A stretch of DNA of 64,000 nt, taken from the NCBI RefSeq assembly GCF_018224885.1, contig NZ_JAGTXB010000003.1, positions 1 through 64,000 of the forward strand, given 5' to 3'. Positions 1 to 8,922 of this stretch are shown in pieces. This DNA is from Chitinophaga hostae (GTDB lineage: Bacteria > Bacteroidota > Bacteroidia > Chitinophagales > Chitinophagaceae). Under the pieces are notes generated by a model. It had not been told where the DNA came from. It made no database searches and saw nothing but the letters and a program-made list of their open reading frames with translations. Position 1 is the stretch's first letter. Each line of letters starts with the position of its first letter. The position numbers were made by a program, and so were the translations under genes.

Positions 1-66
1 ATAAAACTAAGTAAACACGAAACGCGAATCCGCACTTTGATAGACTAACAAATAGACCAAAAACAA

Positions 67-91
67 AAAACCCGCGCGGCGCGCAGGTTTC
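67..91. terminator. GC-rich hairpin near the left window edge
   Basis: A stem of AAACC, one mismatch, then GCGCG pairs with the facing CGCGC...GGTTT arm. No strong T-run follows, so it could be a weak terminator for a gene left of the window or only a structured repeat. Otherwise bases 1-660 are AT-rich and I see no coding region in them. Confidence 0.3.
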
Positions 92-660
92 AAGTTTCTC
101 CAGTGAACCCTATGGTACAAAACTCGAACCTTTTTGTCTTTGATTTACGAAAATTAGCCCAAATAGCATAATTTATATATAATTAAGTTAAAATAATATT
201 AAGAACTCACTTTTGACCTCAATGTGGTGCAATAATCAACAATTTTATTTATAATTACAATACTTTGACGAATGGGGACGCTGACAATGAGAAGGTCAAC
301 GTCCCCTTAATGTTGATAGCCATTAGTTCTGCCAAATCCGTTTTCGTACGTCAGCGTATATACAATACATTCAATTTGAGAGTTAAAATATTATATTACA
401 TTTATCACTAATGTATTATAATAAATTCCCCAATTTATATGTCTATCAAAAAGAATCCCCTAAGTTACCTATACCAAAAGCGCTACTATCACCAAAATAA
501 CTAAATATTTGATCAATTATCCTTATCGTGGATATTTGTAATATTCATTTTTGTAAATTCGTTTTATTCAAGGTGGCTTGAGATAGTGCCTCTTTCCAAA
601 TGTTGGCATAGCTGTGTTCAAAGCCCCCAGAAATACACTTACCGAGCAAATGACGAGATT

Positions 661-1695
661 ATGATACCGCAAAGAATACAAGCTCTATTTGATTTTATAG
701 ATTACTTAGATTCAAAAAAAATTGAATATATCAATACGTACATTCCGCTTTGTGAGGAACTAAGCAGTCTGGATGTTCAAAGGTCAAAATTAGAACCTAA
801 AAGCAACTACCTCGATAAACAGAAATACGATGCGATACAAAAGGAAATAGAGGAAAAGTTTCAACCGATAACTCTGAATATTTACACACCGGTATTAAAT
901 AAACTCAAAGACCTAGAAATATGGTCTGGTGACGATATATTCACAAGTATCTGGAATAACAATTCTTCTGCCATCTCTGATTTTAAAGAAAGTTTTGAAT
1001 CCGACGACATTGCAAAGGTTATCGCGTATAAGCAAAAGTATTTGAACTTCAGAAAGGAGACCAATAGCAATTTTCTTTGTTTACAAATTGTGTTTAGCAA
1101 TTTGGATGATATTTATAAAGAACTATTTGATTTTTTCAAAGATACCGCAGAAAATGAATTTGAGAGTTTTGAAATAAAGACTGTTAAAGTTAATAGTATT
1201 GCAGACGCGGTAAAAGGATTTGCTGCAAACAAAGAGAAGGCTGTTCGGTTTTCAATACCTCAAGAGAGTCTTTTTGATTACCAGAATGTAAGGCAGTATT
1301 ACCCTCAAATGTATCATCAAATGCCTACTATAAAAAATGAAATAATTATGGGAAACAAAATTCAAGTTGGAGACATAACTGGAGACAATATCATTCTTAA
1401 TAATGGCGATGAAGCAAATATACACGCTACTATTAATGTAAGTAAGGGCAATTTGGATAGCCTGAAACGCCAATTGTCTAAGTATGGAATTGAAAATGAA
1501 GATATAGAGGAGTTAGCAGAAATTGTGCAAACGGAGAGTCCAAATTCCGCAAGTAACACTCTTGGGGAAAAATCAAACGGTTGGATTTTGAAAGTTGCGG
1601 GTAAAGCACTGTCCGGTGCTGGGAAGATTGCAACAGGCATATCATCAAATATTCTGGCGAATGTCATACGCCATTACTATGGTATTGGTATTTGA
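661..1695 (+). CDS. Hypothetical protein with AbiTii-like C-terminus
   Basis: 344-residue protein. The first ~240 residues are charged and probably helical, with no motif I recognise. Then comes a short segment rich in Gly, Asp and Asn (VGDITGDNIILNNGD), and a tail of the form W-x2-K-x2-GKALSGAGKIATG...YYG. That tail resembles the C-terminus of AbiTii-type abortive-infection proteins and of many small uncharacterised Bacteroidota proteins; this is from memory of the family. The ATG at 661 is chosen over an in-frame GTG at 586 because the intervening 25 residues look non-conserved. The gene is isolated, AT-rich, and convergent with the tra operon across a shared terminator. A defence role is a guess from the tail and the ICE-edge location. 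Confidence 0.6.
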   Translation: MIPQRIQALFDFIDYLDSKKIEYINTYIPLCEELSSLDVQRSKLEPKSNYLDKQKYDAIQKEIEEKFQPITLNIYTPVLNKLKDLEIWSGDDIFTSIWNNNSSAISDFKESFESDDIAKVIAYKQKYLNFRKETNSNFLCLQIVFSNLDDIYKELFDFFKDTAENEFESFEIKTVKVNSIADAVKGFAANKEKAVRFSIPQESLFDYQNVRQYYPQMYHQMPTIKNEIIMGNKIQVGDITGDNIILNNGDEANIHATINVSKGNLDSLKRQLSKYGIENEDIEELAEIVQTESPNSASNTLGEKSNGWILKVAGKALSGAGKIATGISSNILANVIRHYYGIGI

Positions 1696-1752
1696 TAAGA
1701 ATATGAATTGTAAAGCAGTACCGCAGGCATAACTCGGTATACTCATACTTAC

Positions 1753-1786
1753 TAAAATGGAGCAGCTCAATAGCTACTCCATTTTA
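1753..1786. terminator. Bidirectional terminator between accessory gene and tra operon
   Basis: A perfect 10-bp stem (TAAAATGGAG with CTCCATTTTA) closes a 14-nt loop, with A/T-rich ends on both sides. It sits between the stop of the rightward gene at 1695 and the stop of the leftward operon at 1788, so it can serve both. Confidence 0.75.
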
Positions 1787-1787
1787 G

Positions 1788-2090
1788 TTATTCCTTACTT
1801 CCAATCTCCCTCAAAGTGATAAGGCTTGCTACCCCCGGCTTAAAAGAAGGGGCTAACTTGATATAGCCCCAATCTTTTAAATCCCGCATAACATAGTAAT
1901 AAATCCTTTCCGACTTTATCTTTGCCTGATCACGTAATTGAGCTGAGAAAACCGTTACAGGGTTGCTGCCCCCCTGATGATGAAAATAATACAGGATAGC
2001 CAACATTAAACTAACGTGCTTTGGCCCCATTCTTGGATTCTCACTCACTATGTCCATAAAATCAGCTATATAGCCTTCCAACGTAATCAT
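1788..2090 (-). CDS. Small winged-helix-like protein, last gene of the tra operon
   Basis: 100 residues. The middle (about residues 25-85) reads like a winged helix: a helical segment, then QLRDQAKIKSERIYYYVMRDL as a recognition-helix-like stretch, then DWGYIKLAPSFKPG as a wing. This form is common in small plasmid and ICE regulators, including RepA-type C-terminal domains. Its ATG overlaps the TGA of the preceding gene as ATGA (2087-2090), so translation is probably coupled. It may control transfer genes or replication; no precise family is assigned. Confidence 0.6.
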   Translation of the reverse strand: MITLEGYIADFMDIVSENPRMGPKHVSLMLAILYYFHHQGGSNPVTVFSAQLRDQAKIKSERIYYYVMRDLKDWGYIKLAPSFKPGVASLITLREIGSKE

Positions 2091-3007
2091 CCTGCACCTT
2101 GTTTATGTTTTCTCGCCTTACTTTTTTTTTCGCCGTTCTCCTCCTGCTGGCTTTTCTTTGCCGTCTTTTTGGTTCCACCTTCCGGTTTCTCTGATTCCTT
2201 CATCGAAGGTTTACTATCAGCGGTAACCTTCTGTTGTTCCTTTTGCCGTTCCATTAACTTCTGCCCCAATTCTTCGCTAATAAATCCTTTGTCGATCTGC
2301 GTCTGCAACGGAATTATTTTTTTATCCTCATCGAACAGAATAAGACTTCCCGAACGCAGACCCGGCGTTGCATACAATTCTTCATGCTGCCCATCTTTAT
2401 TTAAGAACTTCTCCTTCTGAAGATTTCCCCGTTCTAAGGATTCTTTTAAGGCATTCTTGTACACAACGGAATACTCATCAATGACCTTCGGTAAATTATA
2501 CCCATAAGATTTATCGATCCTTTCAGAGGCATAGTTGCCATTCTCCAGCTTTTCTTTTGGTTTGATTCGTTCCCATGCGTCAGTTTTAGCATGGTGAACT
2601 GGTCGCCCTTGCAAGAAATTGTAAGCCATCTTATAGGTAAAGTTTTCTTTGGCCTTCTCACTGCTGTTGTCGTCCTTCTTGTGATTCAAATAAAAGGTCT
2701 GAGTGCGAACTTCTCCGCTACCATCCTTTTGTGCGGACATAGTGTATTTATTGAGAAAATAATCACCGCTTGTTGCTGACTTACGTAAATGAAAAACCGT
2801 GTCACTCTTACCATCCTCATACTGTTTTTTATAGGAATGCTCGATAACCGCAGGTCCATCCTTCATCTTATTTACCAGATCAGCGTCGAATGCGTCCTTC
2901 ACTCCGATCAGCATAAAATGCTTCTCCGTAAAATTATTATCACCTCCTTCCATAAAAAGAAATTTTAAATCTTCAGGAAATCTGCTTAATATAAACCTAT
3001 CAATCAC
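2087..3007 (-). CDS. DUF3945-like ICE protein
   Basis: 306 residues, soluble, no signal peptide. The segment around residues 215-255 (TPGLRSGSLILFDEDKK, IPLQTQIDKGFISEEL) resembles the repeated DUF3945-type unit found in large conjugative-transposon proteins of Bacteroidota. The last ~50 residues are a Lys/Glu/Gln-rich low-complexity tail, probably disordered. The start overlaps the traN stop by 8 bp and the end overlaps the next gene by 4 bp, so it belongs to the tra operon. Function is unknown; a nucleic-acid or relaxosome role is possible. Confidence 0.6.
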   Translation of the reverse strand: MIDRFILSRFPEDLKFLFMEGGDNNFTEKHFMLIGVKDAFDADLVNKMKDGPAVIEHSYKKQYEDGKSDTVFHLRKSATSGDYFLNKYTMSAQKDGSGEVRTQTFYLNHKKDDNSSEKAKENFTYKMAYNFLQGRPVHHAKTDAWERIKPKEKLENGNYASERIDKSYGYNLPKVIDEYSVVYKNALKESLERGNLQKEKFLNKDGQHEELYATPGLRSGSLILFDEDKKIIPLQTQIDKGFISEELGQKLMERQKEQQKVTADSKPSMKESEKPEGGTKKTAKKSQQEENGEKKSKARKHKQGAG

Positions 3008-3842
3008 CCAGGTAACGGGCTTTTAGAAGCACTTTATGTTTGATCTTTAGCAGCAACATTCTCCCTCCATTCCTTTCACCAACCTGAATTATCAAATTTT
3101 GGTTCTTGGGAATCGTAAAGGAAGGGAAAGCCAGGACGATACTTTCTGAACTATCACCACTTACATTCTCCTGAACAGTAGAAAAGACAGGTGACAATAC
3201 TTTCTCCTGGATGGCTGTTTTCTTCGCCTTCTTCCGGTCCTTCACTATAAATTTTATATAGTCCGGTGAGTAGGCGATAGATGAGTTATTACGGATACCC
3301 AGCTTAAAAAACATGGTGTTCCCTCGCATGTAAATGCTTTGAAGCGACAGAATAATCATTTGCTCAGAAATATGCTTCCACAGAAATCCCTTTCCTTCTT
3401 TCACCTCCGAACACGCCAACTCGTAAAACTCCTTGTCGTGTTCCACTCCCTTTATCAAAACATTCCGGCTTTCCTCCCCAGCTTTATAGAAGCGAAGATT
3501 TAATACAGAAGGCTCTAGCGAATATCTCAGCAAAAAGGAATACAGCCTGCCATCTTCGGTAATCACCGACAGGTTCGTTTGTAGAAAATCGGCTACCGCA
3601 GCTTTCACCTGCAAAACATTTTCAGCGCCCTTCGCCTTCTGAGCCATCACAGCACCACTCCCACGGTCAACACTTCTTATCGCATAGGGAAAAATTAAAT
3701 TACTTGTTTGATTGAGACTTACCGACAGGAAATAAGGGTCTATTTTTTTTGCCCTCAATTCTGTGTCATCATCAGCAGTCTGTCCAAAAGCAGTGGTAAA
3801 AAGAATACCCCACATAATCACTGTAACACATAACCTTTTCAT
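3000..3842 (-). CDS. traN: Conjugative transposon protein TraN (DUF4138, VirB9-like)
   Basis: 280 residues from the ATG at 3842, which starts a clear signal peptide (MKRLCVTVIMWGILFTTAFGQ). The mature part is a beta-rich protein matching the TraN family, thought to form the outer-membrane-side ring of the conjugation channel together with TraM. The later segment AYSPDYIKFIVKDRKKAKKTA is typical of TraN, where an immunoglobulin-like domain ends the protein. Longer upstream starts would bury the signal peptide, so they were rejected. It follows traM by 12 bp and overlaps the next gene by 8 bp. Confidence 0.88.
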   Translation of the reverse strand: MKRLCVTVIMWGILFTTAFGQTADDDTELRAKKIDPYFLSVSLNQTSNLIFPYAIRSVDRGSGAVMAQKAKGAENVLQVKAAVADFLQTNLSVITEDGRLYSFLLRYSLEPSVLNLRFYKAGEESRNVLIKGVEHDKEFYELACSEVKEGKGFLWKHISEQMIILSLQSIYMRGNTMFFKLGIRNNSSIAYSPDYIKFIVKDRKKAKKTAIQEKVLSPVFSTVQENVSGDSSESIVLAFPSFTIPKNQNLIIQVGERNGGRMLLLKIKHKVLLKARYLGD

Positions 3843-3855
3843 ACTCTTTTTTTTA

Positions 3856-5163
3856 CTATCGGTTCTTAATATTGTTATCAACCAGCAGAACATCGTAACC
3901 AGAACGTATATTAACCTTTACAACTTTTAGCTTACGACCAACTAAAGACTTCGCCGCCTGGATACCAGCACTAGCCGCCTGCGCACCAATTGAGGGGTCC
4001 AACGAACCTATGCTAAGGCTCTGAATAGCCTGATCTGTGGTGTGCTTCGCTACCTCCGCAGCCATGTTTGCGTTAACATCAACTCCGGCAATTCCATCCA
4101 TATCATAGACCGTGAGGTTCACCGGCAAAATATTATTACCGGACTGTATAGAACTCACCGTGATGGCAAACCGACCCTCAGCCAATCTCCCCTTTCCCCA
4201 TATATAGGCATTCCGGGGTACGAGAACACCAGCAACATAGACATCTTCCAGCAGCCGCATCTGTACCTTTGACCCGTCAGTAACCTCCTTGCTTTCAGCA
4301 ATAACAGCGCGTATCGTGTTCTGTCTAACTTCTGTTTGTTGATCTTCCAGGGAATAAAAACGGTTCATGCTACCATACCGGGCAATTCTCAGCGAATCCA
4401 AAAAAGTATTTGCCCTTCCTGTATCTGACTGCATCAGGGATACAACATCCTCACCTCCTGAAGTCTTCACAGAAAAAACCTGGCTTCTACTCGCTTCAGA
4501 AAGTTCCTGCACTCTATCCCTTACCCGATCAGGATGCTGAATGTCCAAAATCTTTTCAAGGACGCCGGAAATCTGTTCCATCTGTTTGTCTGGTTTATCA
4601 TCGGTCATTTCCTTCATCATCGCTTCCAATCGGTCCACGCCTTGCATGTCTACTTTATCCTTCACGCCATCTATTGGGGTAGAAACCCCGTACTCTTTTG
4701 TTGGGCTACGGTTTAATTCACCTGTAAGAGCTGCAATTTTCCGGTATACTTTCTCCTCATTTTCATCATGACCAGTTGCATCATGAAAATCACGGCGTTT
4801 TGTCCTATTGATGCCCGACCTTTCTTCAGAGGTATCCACGTTGAAAATATTCTCATAGACTGACGGAGATTTATAATAAGGGTCTTTCTCCTTCAGGGAA
4901 CGCATCTTTGCAGAATCTCGATCAGCCTTCTCATAATACATCAACTTATTCCAACTACTATCTGCCGATGCTTTCGCATCTGGTAAATCGGTATTTATAC
5001 CATGTATACGCACCTCCGCCACTAGTTTCTTGGCATTTCCACCAACAACACCAAAGGATGAAAGCAGAATAGTCAAAAAGGGAATAACGAGGACCGGTAC
5101 AGCCATCAAAAATTGTTCTTGCTTCCGTAGCTTCTCATCAGCTACGCCTTCTCCACTTTTCAT
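3856..5163 (-). CDS. traM: Conjugative transposon protein TraM (VirB10-like)
   Basis: 435 residues. A short cytoplasmic N-terminus is followed by one membrane helix (about residues 18-42, FLMAVPVLVIPFLTILLSSF). A long Asp/Lys-rich linker with YYKSPSVYENIF follows, then a C-terminal beta domain (about 270-430) with EVTDGSKVQMRLLEDVYVAG and NAYIWGKGRL, typical of TraM/VirB10. The protein spans from inner to outer membrane and is the core of the mating channel. Membrane helix, linker and length fit the family. Confidence 0.9.
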   Translation of the reverse strand: MKSGEGVADEKLRKQEQFLMAVPVLVIPFLTILLSSFGVVGGNAKKLVAEVRIHGINTDLPDAKASADSSWNKLMYYEKADRDSAKMRSLKEKDPYYKSPSVYENIFNVDTSEERSGINRTKRRDFHDATGHDENEEKVYRKIAALTGELNRSPTKEYGVSTPIDGVKDKVDMQGVDRLEAMMKEMTDDKPDKQMEQISGVLEKILDIQHPDRVRDRVQELSEASRSQVFSVKTSGGEDVVSLMQSDTGRANTFLDSLRIARYGSMNRFYSLEDQQTEVRQNTIRAVIAESKEVTDGSKVQMRLLEDVYVAGVLVPRNAYIWGKGRLAEGRFAITVSSIQSGNNILPVNLTVYDMDGIAGVDVNANMAAEVAKHTTDQAIQSLSIGSLDPSIGAQAASAGIQAAKSLVGRKLKVVKVNIRSGYDVLLVDNNIKNR

Positions 5164-5180
5164 ACACCATCAATTTTTAG

Positions 5181-5633
5181 TTATTTACTTAACTTTTCTA
5201 ACTGCGCAAGGCTATCGATCAATCCCGGCCTTGCTGTCACTATACTATCGTACATACTTCGTCCAATCTTATCAGCATTCAGACTATCCAGGTAATGACG
5301 AAACTGCTTAATTCGATCTGTCAAAAAAATCGGCTTAACATCACTTTCTAAAACTATTCGCGGAATCACATGCGTAGGCTGGTAGATCGAATGAGCATCA
5401 ACTGTATCTGCTGAACCTCCAGCATGGATTAATACAATAGCTGTAACCGAGATGTAACAAAGAACAAACACTATCAGTACTACTTTGATCTTAAACGGCG
5501 ACCAGCTTTTCACCTTGCCATTCAGAAAATCTGCGTATTTCCGCTGCATCTTCTCAACTTTACCAGCACTACACTCGAAAATTGCATCTACCACAGAAAT
5601 ACGTCGGGTACTACGCCTAAAAATTCTCCACAT
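5181..5633 (-). CDS. TraL-like conjugation membrane protein
   Basis: 150 residues. A basic N-terminal half (residues 1-45) precedes one membrane helix (about 50-70, VVLIVFVLCYISVTAIVLI) and a C-terminal periplasmic part. Position between traK and traM and the single-helix topology match the slot of TraL in CTnDOT-type elements. The sequence is longer than the usual ~100-residue TraL, so the name rests on synteny and shape. The TraM start lies 17 bp downstream. Confidence 0.6.
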   Translation of the reverse strand: MWRIFRRSTRRISVVDAIFECSAGKVEKMQRKYADFLNGKVKSWSPFKIKVVLIVFVLCYISVTAIVLIHAGGSADTVDAHSIYQPTHVIPRIVLESDVKPIFLTDRIKQFRHYLDSLNADKIGRSMYDSIVTARPGLIDSLAQLEKLSK

Positions 5634-5643
5634 AAAAAAAGAT

Positions 5644-6261
5644 TTAACGTTCTACAGTATTCAAATCTTTATTCTCCAAAGTGGTCCACCGTTCAAGCAA
5701 AAAACCATGCGGATTATTATCACTTCGACTAACATTCCGAACATATCCTTCACTAATGAGACTTCGCGTTAAAATACTTGTTGCGCGCACTAACCGCTGA
5801 TGGGCGTAACATTTGAAGTAATATGGATATTGATCTATATTCACCGCTACACTATCAATCTCTATCTTCTGAGAAATATTCCCGGAGATAATGTTGTTAT
5901 AATAACCACTCTCTTTTAAATTCTCGTAAAGCCGCTTTGCGGAAGCATCTGCCATATATAAAGCACGGCCGATGTTCTTCTTTATTACCGTCTCATCGGG
6001 GTCGAGGGTAAAAAAATAGAAATGAAACATCTTGACATGATCACGAATCTCCACAGGGATATTCTCCTTCTTCTCGCTGGCAAAGGCTTCGATAGCCTTT
6101 CCGTTTGCCAAAACATAAATTCTATCTTGTGTTTTCGCCGCCAGCAACATCGATTTATAAATAGTAAACGCGACCAAGCAAAACGACAACACAACGATCA
6201 CCAACGTGAACAACCGCACATGTGCGAATGCACCCTGAATACTCTTCATTTTCTGAAACAT
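5644..6261 (-). CDS. traK: Conjugative transposon protein TraK (VirB8-like)
   Basis: 205 residues. A short basic start (MFQKMKSIQGAFAHVR) leads into one membrane helix (about 18-38). The periplasmic domain contains the family-typical stretches FFTLDPDETVIKKNIGRALY and NIDQYPYYFKCYAHQRLVR. TraK is the VirB8-like inner-membrane scaffold of the Bacteroidota conjugation channel. The gene lies between traJ and the TraL-like gene, as in CTnDOT. Confidence 0.9.
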   Translation of the reverse strand: MFQKMKSIQGAFAHVRLFTLVIVVLSFCLVAFTIYKSMLLAAKTQDRIYVLANGKAIEAFASEKKENIPVEIRDHVKMFHFYFFTLDPDETVIKKNIGRALYMADASAKRLYENLKESGYYNNIISGNISQKIEIDSVAVNIDQYPYYFKCYAHQRLVRATSILTRSLISEGYVRNVSRSDNNPHGFLLERWTTLENKDLNTVER

Positions 6262-6322
6262 ACTCTTTCACTTTTCAACCAACACATTGTTTCAATTCAC
6301 AGCATGAACATAACATGCCTAC

Positions 6323-7612
6323 CTATTCAGCTTTGCCGCCCTTCAATTTATTAGCCAAATGCCCATAGGCACGGCCAGCATCAGCAGCAAATCCCTTTCC
6401 TGTGCTACCAGAATTGTAACCCTCCTTAATGTCATCCGGAGCATTATACAAGTTCCGTGCGCCAGCTTCGAGGCTGTTATTATCCGCGAACATTAAGTGG
6501 CCGAAACCATCGGCGGCAGCACCAGCAGCTTTACCAGCCATCCCCGCGGCGGCACCAGCAGCACCAGCAGCAGCACCAGCAGCGCCTCCCAATGCCTGTG
6601 TCATTTTTCCAGTAAGCGCATCACCTCCGACAAACATAACATGGTTAGCAATACTTGGTATAGTCGTGTAGCCGTATATTCCAATGATCAAGAACACCAT
6701 GTAACCCAAATCCGTACGACTGAAAAAAGTATCACCAGTAGAGCCAATCTGCGACAAATCGATTTTCAACATCTCCACCTGAATAGTAGCTATAACTGCC
6801 CCGAATATTTGGGCAATAGGAAGCCACAGAAAAACATTGATATAGCGCGCCAGCCAATGTTTCAGGGTATGCTGAAAACCGTCAAAAACAGACAATCCAA
6901 AAACTAATGGTCCCAGAATCCCAAGAATAACCAGGTTAAAGGTTCTCATCGTGTTTATGCACAACGAAACCGCCGCAAACAACAACTGCAATACTTCTGC
7001 TATAACTTCTTTAATTGAGTTGCGGAAATCATATGATGCTTTGGCAAAAGCAAACCGCATATCGTTTCCGATACTGGATAAGAACCCCTCATCATCACTT
7101 GGTTGTCCGTCGTGAGTATATTTATACCACCTCTCCCTGTCACCCACACCCGATTCACCAACGTACATCTGCCACACATCAGTTTTCTTTATGGCTTCCT
7201 CTTTTTGCTTCAACAACGTAGCAACAGATTCATCAGCACCATTCACCATTTTCGCAGTACCGATAACAGTAGGTTGCATAACTCCATTAATCATTGCGAG
7301 TACCGAAGGAAAAATGAGGACAGCAAAACCAATTACGAATGGCCTAAAGAGAGGATAAAAATCGATTGACTCAGCCCTTGACAAATGACCCCAAACACGA
7401 ACAGCTATGTACCATAAAGCGGCAAACCCTGCTATAGCACGCCCTACACCTATTAATTCACCACACAAGGGCATCAACTTTTTATACAGTTCGTCTAAAA
7501 CCAGATGCAAACTCTTTATATCATCTGAAACCCCACCTGATTGGGCATAAGTCAAACAGGGAATGACAAACAGAAACGCACACACCACTAAGGATTTTAA
7601 CAACATTTTCAT
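6323..7612 (-). CDS. traJ: Conjugative transposon protein TraJ (VirB6-like)
   Basis: 429 residues: a signal-like start (LLKSLVVCAFLFVIPCLTYA), then several membrane helices (about residues 50-120, 205-260, 285-320). These include NLVILGILGPLVFGLSVFDG and WLARYINVFLWLPIAQIFGA, typical of the TraJ core. The tail (about 345-375) is a long Ala/Gly run giving a low-complexity linker, and its GC-rich codons create spurious open frames on the other strand. TraJ forms the inner-membrane pore component. It is co-directional with traK and the TraI-like genes. Confidence 0.9.
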   Translation of the reverse strand: MKMLLKSLVVCAFLFVIPCLTYAQSGGVSDDIKSLHLVLDELYKKLMPLCGELIGVGRAIAGFAALWYIAVRVWGHLSRAESIDFYPLFRPFVIGFAVLIFPSVLAMINGVMQPTVIGTAKMVNGADESVATLLKQKEEAIKKTDVWQMYVGESGVGDRERWYKYTHDGQPSDDEGFLSSIGNDMRFAFAKASYDFRNSIKEVIAEVLQLLFAAVSLCINTMRTFNLVILGILGPLVFGLSVFDGFQHTLKHWLARYINVFLWLPIAQIFGAVIATIQVEMLKIDLSQIGSTGDTFFSRTDLGYMVFLIIGIYGYTTIPSIANHVMFVGGDALTGKMTQALGGAAGAAAGAAGAAAGMAGKAAGAAADGFGHLMFADNNSLEAGARNLYNAPDDIKEGYNSGSTGKGFAADAGRAYGHLANKLKGGKAE

Positions 7613-7646
7613 ACATCACGCTTTCTGAAATCCTAAAATAATTTAC

Positions 7647-8303
7647 CTACTTCAGCCCTTCAATTGCCTTCATTCTATCGACCTCCTTCTGTTCCTTCAT
7701 GCGCTGCAACGCCATAACCGAATTAGAACTATTGAACTGCCTAAGAAAAACCAGTTTATCCTCCATCTCCGAGTATACTTTATCAATGGCACTTAGCCGC
7801 TCTTCATCAGACATTCGTAAATTGCTGGCCGTAATAACAGTAATCAAATCGTCCAGATTTTGCAGTGAACCATCGAACAGGCGGCTATATACCCTACCCA
7901 TATATTCAATCTCCCCAACCGTAAAAATGCCTGAAGATTTAGCGTACTGAAACGCCTTCTTGTATTCTTTCACGATAGAAACCTGATCGTCTATAATATC
8001 GGCGACGCGGCTATATTTCTTGATGGCAGGATTCACTTCCATCAATCCATCCAAGAACAATTTATGCAGTTGAAAATTTCCCTGACTAATGTTCTTTATT
8101 GTATTATAGCCACCAGAAAGTATTTCATAGCCTTTCTTCAAATCAGATAAAATCTGCCGGAACTGCGCCAGCTTCTCAATATTTAACGCTAACTGCGCGA
8201 TTTCTTTCGCCTGGGCATTTACCCTATATGGGGCAAAAAAGACAGTAAAAAATAACCCGCCAGCGAGTACCCAACAAACCAACACACCACTTTTCATACG
8301 CAC
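7647..8303 (-). CDS. TraI/VirB5-like secreted conjugation protein, copy 3
   Basis: 218 residues with a signal peptide (VLAGGLFFTVFFAPYRVNA). The rest is an alpha-helical domain ending in RQFNSSNSVMALQRMKEQKE. It shares the pattern KKYSRVADIIDDQVSIVKEYKKAF ... GEIEYMGRVYSRL ... LSAIDKVYSEMEDKL with the next two upstream genes, so the three are paralogues. TraI (DUF4141) in related elements occupies this position, and VirB5/TrbJ-like proteins have the same helical build. It probably acts in the periplasm as a minor pilus or channel part. Copy 2 ends 4 bp before its start. Confidence 0.7.
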   Translation of the reverse strand: MRMKSGVLVCWVLAGGLFFTVFFAPYRVNAQAKEIAQLALNIEKLAQFRQILSDLKKGYEILSGGYNTIKNISQGNFQLHKLFLDGLMEVNPAIKKYSRVADIIDDQVSIVKEYKKAFQYAKSSGIFTVGEIEYMGRVYSRLFDGSLQNLDDLITVITASNLRMSDEERLSAIDKVYSEMEDKLVFLRQFNSSNSVMALQRMKEQKEVDRMKAIEGLK

Positions 8304-8307
8304 AATT

Positions 8308-8916
8308 TTATTTTGTTGCTTTCCTCATTACTTGAACATCAAGTAACTCTTTCCTCCGTTGTAGTACCTGAACTTTAGCTGATGAACAAAAATGCTTCGT
8401 AAACAGATAGCAATCTTCCATATCAGCATAAACACCATCTATTCGCTTGATACGCTCATCATCACTCAATTCAATCTTTCCGGCAGTTACCAAAGGAATA
8501 AGATCGTCCAATAGTCTCTCGCATTTACCCAGCATCCGAATTTTAACGCTACCAACATACCCCAATTCAGCCCCAACAAACAAATTACTCTCTCCCATGT
8601 CTCGCAGAATACTCTTGAAGTCTTTTGATACTTCAATACCCATTGTAACTATCTCGGCTATCCTGGAATAATTGCGAATCTTCGGGTTAATGGATTCTAA
8701 CGAAAGAAAAAAATCCTTGTCCAGTTTAAAGTGTCCATCCTTAACGCTACCGATAAAGTTCAAACCTTGCTGCGCTGCTTTGTAGCCCTTCTGAAGAAAC
8801 TCGATGTATACCTTATTGGCTGCAATCTGCTGCACATACAGCTTAATCTGGTTATTCTGAGAATAGGCATTGAAAGAAAAACCCAACAGCACACCTATGG
8901 CAAGTAATAGTTTCAT
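8308..8916 (-). CDS. TraI/VirB5-like secreted conjugation protein, copy 2
   Basis: 202 residues; a short signal peptide (MKLLLAIGVLLGFSFNAYS) then helices. Shared motifs with its neighbours are RNYSRIAEIVTMGIEVSKDFK, ELGYVGSVKIRMLG and RIKRIDGVYADMED, followed by a C-terminal VQVLQRRKELLDVQVM. Public annotations sometimes label this family TerB tellurite resistance; the operon context argues for a conjugation role instead. Six bases separate it from copy 1. Confidence 0.7.
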   Translation of the reverse strand: MKLLLAIGVLLGFSFNAYSQNNQIKLYVQQIAANKVYIEFLQKGYKAAQQGLNFIGSVKDGHFKLDKDFFLSLESINPKIRNYSRIAEIVTMGIEVSKDFKSILRDMGESNLFVGAELGYVGSVKIRMLGKCERLLDDLIPLVTAGKIELSDDERIKRIDGVYADMEDCYLFTKHFCSSAKVQVLQRRKELLDVQVMRKATK

Positions 8917-8922
8917 ACTACA

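Noticed and set aside
121..137. ACTCGAACC near the left edge as a left attachment site matching the tRNA-Lys 3' half
   Set aside because: Only 9 bases match, flanks differ, and no longer copy of the tRNA end is seen; a chance match is likely and the left end is probably outside the window.
6429..6907. Ala/Pro/Ser-rich open frames on the plus strand opposite traJ
   Set aside because: They are the antisense of the Ala/Gly repeat in the traJ tail.
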